This document shows, in pieces, positions 8,154 through 15,683 of a stretch of DNA of 64,000 nt. The stretch spans positions 20,874 to 84,873 of the forward strand of contig JAAVYA010000043.1 in assembly GCA_022790855.1 (NCBI GenBank), read 5' to 3'. A program made the position numbers and the translations under genes. The DNA comes from Lachnospiraceae bacterium. Lineage in GTDB: Bacteria > Bacillota > Clostridia > Lachnospirales > Lachnospiraceae. A model generated the notes under the pieces. It was not told the DNA's origin and did not search any database. It worked only from the letters and a program-made list of their open reading frames with translations. Every line of letters begins with the position of its first letter. Within the stretch, counting starts at the first letter, position 1.

Positions 8154-10266
8154 GGTGATCAAGAAGGACGGCACCAAAGAGGACTTTAATGTTCAGAAGG
8201 TGGTGGTAGCTGTCAATAAGTCGGCCTACCGGGCGCTGGTAAAATTTACGGACGAGGAATTGAATTTCATCTGCCGGTTTGTGGAAGAAAAAGTGGCGGA
8301 TATGGAGCTTCGGGAGGTTCAGATTGCCCAGATGCATAACATCGTGGAGGGTGCTTTGGAGAAGGTCAATCCGATCGTGGCCAAAAGCTACCGGGATTAC
8401 CGAAACTATAAACAGGATTTTGTACAGATGTTGGACGAGGTGTATAAAAAAAGCCAGTCGATCATGTATATTGGGGACAAAGAGAATTCCAATACGGACA
8501 GCGCCTTGGTTTCCACAAAGCGGAGTTTGATCTTTAACCAGCTCAATAAGGAACTGTACCAGAAATTTTTTATGACCACAGAGGAGATCCAGGCTTGCCG
8601 GGACGGCTATATCTATGTCCATGATATGTCCGCCCGCCGGGACACCATGAACTGCTGCCTGTTTAATGTAAAAGAAGTGCTGACCGGAGGTTTTGAAATG
8701 GGCAATCTCTGGTACAATGAGCCAAAGACCCTGGAAGTGGCTTTTGACGTGATCGGGGATATTGTATTAAGCGCAGCCAGCCAGCAGTACGGCGGATTTA
8801 CGGTGCCCAGCGTAGACTTGATCCTGGAGCCTTACGCAGAAAAATCCTACGAAAAATATATTCAGAAATACACAGCCATGGGAGTTCCCGAGGAACGGGC
8901 CGAGGAAGAGGCGATGAAAGACGTACAAACGGAGTTTGAGCAGGGCTTTCAGGGATGGGAGTACAAATTCAACACCGTGGCTTCCAGCCGGGGAGATTAT
9001 CCGTTTATTACCGTAACGGGAGGAACCGGCACCGGGCGGTTTGCCAAAATGGCTTCCATCTGTATGCTGAATGTGCGGAAGAAGGGACAGGGCAAAAAAG
9101 AATGCAAGAAACCGGTGCTCTTCCCCAAAATCGTATTTTTGTATGATGAGAAGCTTCACGGTCCCGGCGGAGAATTGGAGGATGTATTTCAGGCGGGCAT
9201 CGAGTGCTCCCAGAAGACCATGTATCCCGACTGGCTGAGCCTGACGGGGAAAGGGTATATTGCCAGCATGTATAAACGGTACGGGGAGATCATCAGTCCC
9301 ATGGGCTGCCGGGCCTTTTTGTCCCCTTGGTATGAGCGGGGCGGCATGAACCCGGCGGACGAGAATGACCGTCCGGTATTTGTAGGCCGTTTTAACATTG
9401 GGGTGGTGAGCCTGCATCTTCCCATGATATTGGCCAAGTCCCGGCAGGAAAGCCGTGACTTTTATGAAGTCTTAGACTACTATCTGGAGCTGATCCGGCG
9501 GCTGCATATCCGGACGTATGCGTATTTAGGAGAGATGCGGGCCTCCACCAACCCTCTGGCTTATTGCGAGGGTGGATTCTACGGCGGCCATCTGGGTATC
9601 CATGATAAGATCAAACCACTGCTTAAGACAGCCACGGCTTCTTTTGGGATTACGGCCTTCAATGAACTGCAGCAGCTCTACAACGGGAAGTCTTTGGTGG
9701 AGGACGGGGCCTTTGCCCTGGAAGTGCTGGAATATATCAATGCCAAAATCAATCAGTTTAAGGAAGAGGACGGCAATCTGTATGCCATCTATGCAACGCC
9801 GGCGGAAAATCTCTGCGGCCTGCAGGTAAAACAGTTCCGTAAAAAGTACGGTATTATTGAGAATGTATCCGACCGGGAATATGTAAGCAACGGCTTCCAC
9901 TGCCACGTGACCGAGGATATTACGCCTATTGAAAAACAAGACCTGGAATACCGGTTCTGGGAACTGAGCAACGGAGGAAAGATCCAGTATGTGAAATATC
10001 CCATTGACTACAATCAGGAAGCGGTAAAGACGTTGGTGAGGCGGGCCATGGATATGGGATTTTATGAAGGAGTTAATTTATCCTTGGCCTATTGCGACGA
10101 TTGCGGCCATCAGGAGCTGGAGATGGATGTCTGCCCCAACTGCGGCAGCCGCAATCTGACTAAAATTGACCGGATGAACGGATACTTATCTTATTCCAGG
10201 GTGAAGGGCGATACCAGGCTGAATGCGGCAAAGATGGCGGAAATTGCGGAAAGGAAGTCCATGTAG
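8146..10266 (+). CDS. nrdD: Anaerobic (class III) ribonucleoside-triphosphate reductase
   Basis: The 706-residue protein has an N-terminal ATP-cone (residues 1-90, beginning MVKVIKKDGTKEDF), the large catalytic barrel, a zinc site made of CDDC and CPNC about 30-50 residues before the glycyl radical, and a C-terminal glycyl-radical segment RMNGYLSYS with the radical Gly near 679. It makes dNTPs under anoxic conditions. Starting at 8146 rather than the in-frame ATG at 8110 places GGAAGGAGAAGGAAG upstream and begins exactly at the ATP-cone. NrdG follows 2 nt later. Allosteric control by ATP/dATP through the cone is expected from the family. Confidence 0.96.
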   Translation: MVKVIKKDGTKEDFNVQKVVVAVNKSAYRALVKFTDEELNFICRFVEEKVADMELREVQIAQMHNIVEGALEKVNPIVAKSYRDYRNYKQDFVQMLDEVYKKSQSIMYIGDKENSNTDSALVSTKRSLIFNQLNKELYQKFFMTTEEIQACRDGYIYVHDMSARRDTMNCCLFNVKEVLTGGFEMGNLWYNEPKTLEVAFDVIGDIVLSAASQQYGGFTVPSVDLILEPYAEKSYEKYIQKYTAMGVPEERAEEEAMKDVQTEFEQGFQGWEYKFNTVASSRGDYPFITVTGGTGTGRFAKMASICMLNVRKKGQGKKECKKPVLFPKIVFLYDEKLHGPGGELEDVFQAGIECSQKTMYPDWLSLTGKGYIASMYKRYGEIISPMGCRAFLSPWYERGGMNPADENDRPVFVGRFNIGVVSLHLPMILAKSRQESRDFYEVLDYYLELIRRLHIRTYAYLGEMRASTNPLAYCEGGFYGGHLGIHDKIKPLLKTATASFGITAFNELQQLYNGKSLVEDGAFALEVLEYINAKINQFKEEDGNLYAIYATPAENLCGLQVKQFRKKYGIIENVSDREYVSNGFHCHVTEDITPIEKQDLEYRFWELSNGGKIQYVKYPIDYNQEAVKTLVRRAMDMGFYEGVNLSLAYCDDCGHQELEMDVCPNCGSRNLTKIDRMNGYLSYSRVKGDTRLNAAKMAEIAERKSM

Positions 10267-10268
10267 CC

Positions 10269-10760
10269 ATGAGGTACCACAATATAACAACGGATGATAT
10301 GCTGAACGGAGACGGCCTGCGCACTGTGCTGTGGCTCTCCGGCTGCTCCCACTGCTGTAAGGATTGTCAGAATCCCGTGACATGGGATGCCAACGGGGGA
10401 CTGCTCTTTGATGAAGAAGCCAAAAAGGAGTTGTTTGAGAAGCTGGGAAAAGCGCATATTTCAGGCATTACCTTAAGCGGCGGGGATCCTCTTTACTATG
10501 CCAGCCGTTCCGATGTGCTGGCGCTGCTTAAGGAAATCCATGAACTATTTCCGGAAAAAAGTGTCTGGATGTATACGGGATTTACATGGGAGACCGTAAG
10601 CGGCCTGGAAATTATGGATTATGTGGATGTGCTGGTGGACGGCGAATTTGTACCGGAATTAAAGGATAACCAGCTTCATTGGAGGGGCAGCAGCAACCAG
10701 AAGGTCATCGACGTAAAAGCCAGCAGAAACCAGGGCCGTATTGTGCTGCATTGTACATAA
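10269..10760 (+). CDS. nrdG: Anaerobic ribonucleotide reductase activating protein
   Basis: This short radical SAM protein (163 residues) has its iron-sulfur motif within [12 protein letters not shown] (CxxxCxxC) and the GG-D segment SGGDPLYY. It uses S-adenosylmethionine to generate the glycyl radical on NrdD, whose gene ends 2 nt upstream. The pair is a functional unit and is surely cotranscribed. The N-terminus beginning [18 protein letters not shown] is typical of Lachnospiraceae NrdG. Confidence 0.95.
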   Translation: MRYHNITTDDMLNGDGLRTVLWLSGCSHCCKDCQNPVTWDANGGLLFDEEAKKELFEKLGKAHISGITLSGGDPLYYASRSDVLALLKEIHELFPEKSVWMYTGFTWETVSGLEIMDYVDVLVDGEFVPELKDNQLHWRGSSNQKVIDVKASRNQGRIVLHCT

Positions 10761-10783
10761 GCGAAAGAAGCAGAAGGATAAAG

Positions 10784-11218
10784 ATGGTGAACATTAAAAT
10801 TAAATATTTTACAGACGAAATAGACAGGCTTGCCTACATAGACGGCAAGTCCGACTGGATCGACCTTCGGGCGTCGGAGACGGTGGAATTGAAAACGGGA
10901 GATTATAAGCTGATCCCCCTGGGGATTGCCCTGGAGCTTCCGGCAGGCTACGAGGCCCATGTGGTGCCCAGAAGCTCCACATTTAAGAATTATGGGATTC
11001 TTCAGGTGAATAGCTGCGGCGTGATAGACGGGAGCTATTGCGGCGATGGAGATATGTGGTATATGCCAGTGTATGCCACAAGGGATACGGTAATCCAGAA
11101 GAACGACAGAATCTGCCAGTTCCGGATTATGGAGAACCAGCCCCGAATTGTATTGGAAGAAGTGGCGCATTTAAAACAGAAGGACCGGGGTGGATTTGGC
11201 ACTACCGGGAAGCAGTAA
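10784..11218 (+). CDS. dut: dUTP diphosphatase (dUTPase) family
   Basis: Trimeric dUTPase motifs are visible in order in 144 residues: IDLRA (motif 1), PRSST (motif 2), [14 protein letters not shown] (motif 3, with the catalytic Asp), QFRIM (motif 4) and a C-terminal RGGFGTTG (motif 5). It hydrolyses dUTP to dUMP and pyrophosphate. The start with AGAAGGAT upstream is preferred to in-frame codons inside nrdG. Its position directly after nrdDG fits a dNTP-pool module. Motif 2 has Thr where many enzymes have Leu, so the related dCTP deaminase/dUTPase branch is an alternative. Confidence 0.88.
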   Translation: MVNIKIKYFTDEIDRLAYIDGKSDWIDLRASETVELKTGDYKLIPLGIALELPAGYEAHVVPRSSTFKNYGILQVNSCGVIDGSYCGDGDMWYMPVYATRDTVIQKNDRICQFRIMENQPRIVLEEVAHLKQKDRGGFGTTGKQ

Positions 11219-11237
11219 GAGAAAGAGAGGGATTTCT

Positions 11238-11885
11238 ATGGAAAGCCGTATGACCAAATTTTATGCAAAGGATTCCAGTAAGGTGGCGCTTCATGCAACG
11301 CCCGGCCATTTTGCCACCAGCCATTCCCATATCAATTATTACATTGATATGACCAGCTTAAAAATCCGTGCCAGAGAGGCAAAGGATGTTGCGGCGGTGA
11401 TCGCTTCCCGCTTTCATTACGCCAGCATCATCGATACCATTGTCTGTATGGACGGCACCGAAGTGGTGGGGGCGTATTTGGCGGAGGAGTTTGAAAAACG
11501 GAGCTTTTTAACTACTACCAACCTTCATGAGACAATTTACGTGGTATCTCCGGAATTCAATTCCAACAATCAGATGATCTTTAGAGATAACAATATGCTT
11601 GCCATCAATGGAAAACATGTGCTGCTGCTTTTAGCTACCACTACCACAGGGGTTACCATCCGCAGAAGCCTGGAGTGCATTCAATATTACGGAGGCATTA
11701 TAGAAGGGGTCAGCTCTATTTTCAGTACGGTAGAGGAAGTAGAGGGATACAAGGTGGAATCTGTATTTACGGAAGAAGATTTGCCGGGATATGCCGCATA
11801 TTCCCAAAAAGACTGCCCCTTCTGCAAAAAGGGCCATAAACTGGAAGCTATGGTAAATGGTTTCGGATATTCAAAGCTATCATAG
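11238..11885 (+). CDS. Phosphoribosyltransferase-like protein
   Basis: The 215-residue protein resembles orotate-type phosphoribosyltransferases. A hydrophobic strand and turn VLLLLATTTTG (residues 128-138) sits where the PRPP loop (usually VDDVxTTG) belongs, followed by a helix ending YYGG. The two acidic residues of the PRPP motif are absent, so catalysis is doubtful. Near the C-terminus CPFC (193-196) could bind metal. GAGAGAGG precedes the ATG. It is the last gene of the run with dut and nrdDG, which hints at a nucleotide-related or regulatory role. I cannot assign a reaction. Confidence 0.6.
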   Translation: MESRMTKFYAKDSSKVALHATPGHFATSHSHINYYIDMTSLKIRAREAKDVAAVIASRFHYASIIDTIVCMDGTEVVGAYLAEEFEKRSFLTTTNLHETIYVVSPEFNSNNQMIFRDNNMLAINGKHVLLLLATTTTGVTIRRSLECIQYYGGIIEGVSSIFSTVEEVEGYKVESVFTEEDLPGYAAYSQKDCPFCKKGHKLEAMVNGFGYSKLS

Positions 11886-12000
11886 GTTTGTCCGTCGAAC
11901 TGTATAGAAAAGCCATATTTTTTCGTCAGAATAACGAAAGGGTGAAAAAAAGGCATTCATCTTAGGTAAAATGACATAAAACAAATTTTATTTTTGTGTA

Positions 12001-12018
12001 GTTTCGGGATGGTGAAAC
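12001..12018 (+). promoter_or_regulatory. Possible operator dyad before the ABC ATPase gene
   Basis: GTTTC and GAAAC are arranged as an inverted repeat with 8 nt between, about 70 nt upstream of the ATPase start. No textbook -35/-10 pair is visible in the 200-nt gap, so the promoter is not assigned. The dyad is short and could be chance. Confidence 0.3.
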
Positions 12019-12087
12019 GACGGATATTTTGGTAAAGTAAGAACATATTAGAAAAGTAGTTGCATTCATTTACAGGAGGTTTGTTAC

Positions 12088-13200
12088 ATGGCAAGTTTAT
12101 CTTTAAAAAATATTTGTAAGTCTTATCCTAACGGTTTTGAGGCAGTAAAGGATTTTAACCTGGAAGTGGAAGATAAGGAATTTATCATCTTCGTAGGCCC
12201 TTCCGGATGCGGTAAATCTACCACGCTTCGTATGATCGCAGGTTTGGAAGAAATTTCTTCCGGCGAGCTGTCCATCGATGGTAAGATCGTGAATGATGTG
12301 GAGCCCAAAGACAGAGATATCGCAATGGTATTCCAGAACTATGCATTGTATCCTCATATGACTGTTTTTGATAATATGGCGTTTGGCCTGAAATTAAGAA
12401 AAGTTCCGAAACCGGAGATTAAGCAGAAGGTAGAAGAAGCTGCTAGGATCCTGGATCTGGAGAAGCTGCTTGACCGTAAGCCCAAGGCTCTGTCCGGTGG
12501 TCAGAGACAGCGTGTTGCTATGGGCCGTGCGATCGTACGTGAGCCGAAGGTATTCCTGATGGATGAGCCGCTGTCCAACTTGGATGCGAAGCTGAGAGTG
12601 CAGATGCGTTCCGAGATCGCAGCATTGCATCACAGACTGGGAGCTACCATCATCTATGTAACACATGACCAGACAGAGGCTATGACGCTGGGAACCAGAA
12701 TCGTTGTATTGAAGGATGGTATCATCCAGCAGGTAGATTCTCCCCAGAAGCTGTACAATGAGCCGGATAACCTGTTTGTAGCAGGATTTATCGGTTCTCC
12801 CCAGATGAACTTTCTGGATGCAGAGTGCGTTGTAAAGGGGGACGAAGTAAGCCTGAAGTTTGGCGAATTTTCTATTGTTCTTCCAGCTGCAAAGGCAAAA
12901 GCGTTGAAAGAAGGCGGCTACAACGGCAAGACAGTTGTACTTGGTATCCGTCCGGAGGATATTGATGATTATCCTACTTTTGTAGAAGCACATAAGGATA
13001 GCACCGTAACGACAACCGTTACCGGATATGAGCTTCTTGGTTCTGAAGTATTGCTGTACTACAACATCAACGGCACTAACATGACGGCTAAGGTTGATTC
13101 CAGAACACCGGCACGTCTTGGTGATAAAGTGACTCTGGCATTGGATGTTGATAAGATTCATGTATTCAACAAGGAGACAGAGCTGACAATTACACATTAA
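12088..13200 (+). CDS. Sugar ABC transporter ATP-binding protein, MsmX/UgpC type
   Basis: The ATPase domain shows Walker A GPSGCGKST (37-45), signature LSGGQ (135-139), Walker B VFLMDE (155-160) and the H-loop THDQ. The C-terminal third (about 240-370) is the OB/TOBE regulatory domain with GIRPEDI, typical of MsmK/MsmX/UgpC/MalK ATPases. Such stand-alone ATPases energise several carbohydrate importers. No permease or binding protein gene is adjacent, which fits a shared multitask ATPase. CAGGAGG precedes the ATG, and a strong hairpin follows the stop. Confidence 0.9.
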   Translation: MASLSLKNICKSYPNGFEAVKDFNLEVEDKEFIIFVGPSGCGKSTTLRMIAGLEEISSGELSIDGKIVNDVEPKDRDIAMVFQNYALYPHMTVFDNMAFGLKLRKVPKPEIKQKVEEAARILDLEKLLDRKPKALSGGQRQRVAMGRAIVREPKVFLMDEPLSNLDAKLRVQMRSEIAALHHRLGATIIYVTHDQTEAMTLGTRIVVLKDGIIQQVDSPQKLYNEPDNLFVAGFIGSPQMNFLDAECVVKGDEVSLKFGEFSIVLPAAKAKALKEGGYNGKTVVLGIRPEDIDDYPTFVEAHKDSTVTTTVTGYELLGSEVLLYYNINGTNMTAKVDSRTPARLGDKVTLALDVDKIHVFNKETELTITH

Positions 13201-13213
13201 TAAGGCTTATTTA

Positions 13214-13243
13214 CGGGCTGCTGCAGTAAATTGCAGCAGCCCG
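13214..13243 (+). terminator. Hairpin after the ABC ATPase gene
   Basis: A 12-bp stem CGGGCTGCTGCA/TGCAGCAGCCCG with a 6-nt loop is followed by only a weak pyrimidine tract (CTTCACTTTCT). Confidence 0.6.
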
Positions 13244-13318
13244 CTTCACTTTCTGGTCCTATGAAAATAGAGCTTTTCAGGGAACGGCACATTTTTTAGA
13301 CGACAGGAGGACGGTAAT

Positions 13319-14425
13319 TTGCTTTCAAATCATAAATTGCAGGCAACATTGACGGAAATAAAGGAAATTGCCAGGATCGACCTGGTACTCTACAATGAAA
13401 AAGGGAAGGTAGTGGCGTCCACTTACGAGGTGGAAGAAGATTTGAGCAGCGTTATTGTACAATTTGCCAAATCCATGGCCGAGAGCCAGACCATAAACCA
13501 TTTTCATTTTTTTAAAATTGTTGTGGACGATCAGTTGGAATATATTTTGCTGGAACGCGTCCTGGGGGAAGAAGCATATATTATCGGGAAGCTTGCGGTC
13601 TGCCAGATTAGGAATCTGATCGGGGCGTACCGGGACCAATTTGACCGGAATAATTTTATGCAGAATGTGCTGCTGGGAAATATGCTGGTAGTGGATATGT
13701 ATAATAAAGCCAAAAAGCTGCATATTGAGCAAACTCAACGGGTCGTGTATGTGATTGATGTGGAGGGGAAAAAGGACGGTATCGTTATGGAGACCGTGAA
13801 GAATCTGTTTGCCCTCCAGTCCGGGGATTTTGTTACAGAGGTAGACGAGCGGTGCATTATTTTGGTAAAAGACGTACATGAAATGGCAACGGAAGAAGAG
13901 CTGTCTGATTTGGCGGATATGATCGTGGCCAATCTCCATACCGAGGCGATGGTGCCGGTACGGGTAGGGTATGGGAACCGCGTGGAGCTTTTGCAGGATA
14001 TCAGCCGTTCTTATCAGGAAGCTAAGATGGCATTGGAAGTGGGCAGTATTTTTTATGCGGAAAAAGAGAATTTGTCTTATGGCCGGCTGGGAATTGGGCG
14101 GCTGATCTATCAGATTCCTGTAAATTTGTGCGAAATGTTTTTGAAGGAAGTATTTGGGGAAAAGCTTCCGGATGTTTTTGATGAAGAGACAACGGTAACG
14201 ATCCAAAGATTTTTTGACAATAATTTGAATATTTCAGAGACGGCTCGGCAGTTATATGTGCACCGGAATACGTTGGTGTACCGTTTGGAACGGATTGAAA
14301 AAGCCATCGGCCTGGATATCCGTGCCTTTGAGGATGCCATGCTGTTTAAAATCGCCTTAATGGTGATCGCTCATATGAATTATCAGAAAAATGTATTGAA
14401 TGAAGCGGAAAATGATGTGAATTAG
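13319..14425 (+). CDS. CdaR/PucR-type transcriptional regulator with C-terminal HTH
   Basis: Residues about 310-355 form the PucR/CdaR helix-turn-helix: NLNISETARQLYVHRNTLVY followed by RLERIEKAIGLD. The N-terminal 130 residues may be a ligand-sensing domain and the centre resembles the GGDEF-like/CdaR region. The start is TTG, with CAGGAGG 8 nt upstream. It lies directly downstream of the ABC ATPase, an arrangement that suggests control of carbohydrate use; this is inference. Transcription ends at a strong hairpin at 14441-14517. Confidence 0.78.
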   Translation: MLSNHKLQATLTEIKEIARIDLVLYNEKGKVVASTYEVEEDLSSVIVQFAKSMAESQTINHFHFFKIVVDDQLEYILLERVLGEEAYIIGKLAVCQIRNLIGAYRDQFDRNNFMQNVLLGNMLVVDMYNKAKKLHIEQTQRVVYVIDVEGKKDGIVMETVKNLFALQSGDFVTEVDERCIILVKDVHEMATEEELSDLADMIVANLHTEAMVPVRVGYGNRVELLQDISRSYQEAKMALEVGSIFYAEKENLSYGRLGIGRLIYQIPVNLCEMFLKEVFGEKLPDVFDEETTVTIQRFFDNNLNISETARQLYVHRNTLVYRLERIEKAIGLDIRAFEDAMLFKIALMVIAHMNYQKNVLNEAENDVN

Positions 14426-14440
14426 TTTAAGAGAATAGAG

Positions 14441-14517
14441 AAAGAGTACGATATAAAAGATATAGTGCAAGATTGAAAATTGCCGAATCTATGAAAAATA
14501 TATCGTACTCTTTTTTT
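14441..14517 (+). terminator. Rho-independent terminator abutting the next gene's ribosome site
   Basis: A perfect 15-bp stem (14441-14455 with 14499-14513) encloses a 43-nt loop and ends in seven Ts (14511-14517). The AGGAGG of the next gene starts at 14518, immediately after the T-run. The unusually long loop contains TTGAAA and could hold a weak promoter for the downstream gene. Confidence 0.75.
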
Positions 14518-14530
14518 AGGAGGTAAGTAC

Positions 14531-15469
14531 ATGAGAATTGATGGGAACAGACCTGGCAGCCAGGAGCTGTTAAGCCAGGCAGAGGCCGTAAAGGGACAGC
14601 AAAAAGAGAAACAGACAAAAGAACACGTATCCATTCAGGCGTCTCAGCTGAACCTGATGCAGGATGGAATATTGGAGCGGAGAAAAAAAGCTATGGCGGA
14701 TGCCATGGATATTATTGGAAAACAGTTTGGCGTAGACGGAAAGATTGATGACGATCTCAACCAACGCCGGGAACGGATCGCAGAAAGCAAAGAGAAAGCC
14801 AGTACGGCCTTGAAAGAAAGGCAGGCGTTAAGTGAAGAGCAGGAGAAGCTCAGAGAGCAATACGGCGTTGATATGGATAGTGAAGAACAATCCGATTTGG
14901 AGCTGCGGATCAAGATGCGAGAAGCGATGAAGCCAGGATCCCGTTTGGAGCTAAGTGAGGAAGAGTGGGAAAGGCTGCAGAAGATGGGACCTGAAACAGA
15001 ATATCAGAAGGCTGCTTTGGAAATTGAAGCCTCCAAAGACGTATGGAATACAGAGATTAAAGAGGCTCATAAGGTCATTGCCACTGAGACGCAGGTCATC
15101 CGGGCAACGAAACAGGAGCTTTTGAAACACCATGGCATGGTGGACGCCGCTCGTATAGCGGAGGATTCCCTGGAAGCTGCCAGCAATGAGATCCTTGGGA
15201 TGCTGCGCCAGGAAGGCATGGATCATGTTCAGGAAGAGATTGACGAGAAGGTAGAAGAGGCCCAGGAGAAGAAAGAGGAGAAAGAAGAACAGGAAGCGGT
15301 CAGAGAAGAAAAGAAAGCCCAGCAGGAAGAAATGAATCAGAACTTGAAGAACCTGCCGGATATTCAGAGGGTGCAGGATGAAGTGGACCAGCAGATCCAG
15401 GAGATCCGGATGCGTCAGAAGCTTTTGGAGGAGGATTTGAAAGGGATTCAGGTGGATAGTAATATTTGA
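14531..15469 (+). CDS. Hypothetical coiled-coil protein
   Basis: I do not recognise this 312-residue protein. It is highly charged (Glu, Lys, Gln rich) with long heptad-like helices over most of its length, notably 85-130 and 225-310. It has no signal peptide, no membrane segment and almost no Cys or Trp. A KQFGVDGKIDDD segment near residue 63 may mark a small N-terminal unit. The start is well supported by AGGAGG 7 nt upstream. It stands alone, with a terminator immediately before and repeat A copy 2 immediately after its stop. A scaffold or structural role is possible but unsupported. Confidence 0.75.
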   Translation: MRIDGNRPGSQELLSQAEAVKGQQKEKQTKEHVSIQASQLNLMQDGILERRKKAMADAMDIIGKQFGVDGKIDDDLNQRRERIAESKEKASTALKERQALSEEQEKLREQYGVDMDSEEQSDLELRIKMREAMKPGSRLELSEEEWERLQKMGPETEYQKAALEIEASKDVWNTEIKEAHKVIATETQVIRATKQELLKHHGMVDAARIAEDSLEAASNEILGMLRQEGMDHVQEEIDEKVEEAQEKKEEKEEQEAVREEKKAQQEEMNQNLKNLPDIQRVQDEVDQQIQEIRMRQKLLEEDLKGIQVDSNI

Positions 15470-15472
15470 AAA

Positions 15473-15566
15473 GGGACGCCAGGGAAAAGGGGAGTGAAAC
15501 CATCTGCAACGGTTTCACTCCCCTTTTCCCTGGCTGTGTTTCTCGTTTCCTTAACGAACTGACATT
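15473..15566. repeat. Inverted repeat family A, copy 2
   Basis: The 23-bp perfect arms are at 15478-15500 and 15512-15534, followed by the family tail TGTGTTTCTCGTTTCCTTAA. The element starts 4 nt after the stop of the coiled-coil gene, so it probably also acts as its transcription end. Confidence 0.85.
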
Positions 15567-15621
15567 AGCCGTGAATCGTGACTTTTTTTCAAAAGGATGT
15601 GAAAACAAATACAAAGAACTC

Positions 15622-15650
15622 TTGCTATTTTTTGTCGATACGAGTATGAT
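15622..15650 (+). promoter_or_regulatory. Promoter, sigma-A type
   Basis: TTGCTA (15622-15627) and TATGAT (15645-15650) are separated by 17 nt, 33 nt before the secreted Ig-like/NlpC-P60 gene. Confidence 0.65.
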
Positions 15651-15683
15651 AGTGTCAGACAGAATTAGAAAGAGGGAATAGAA

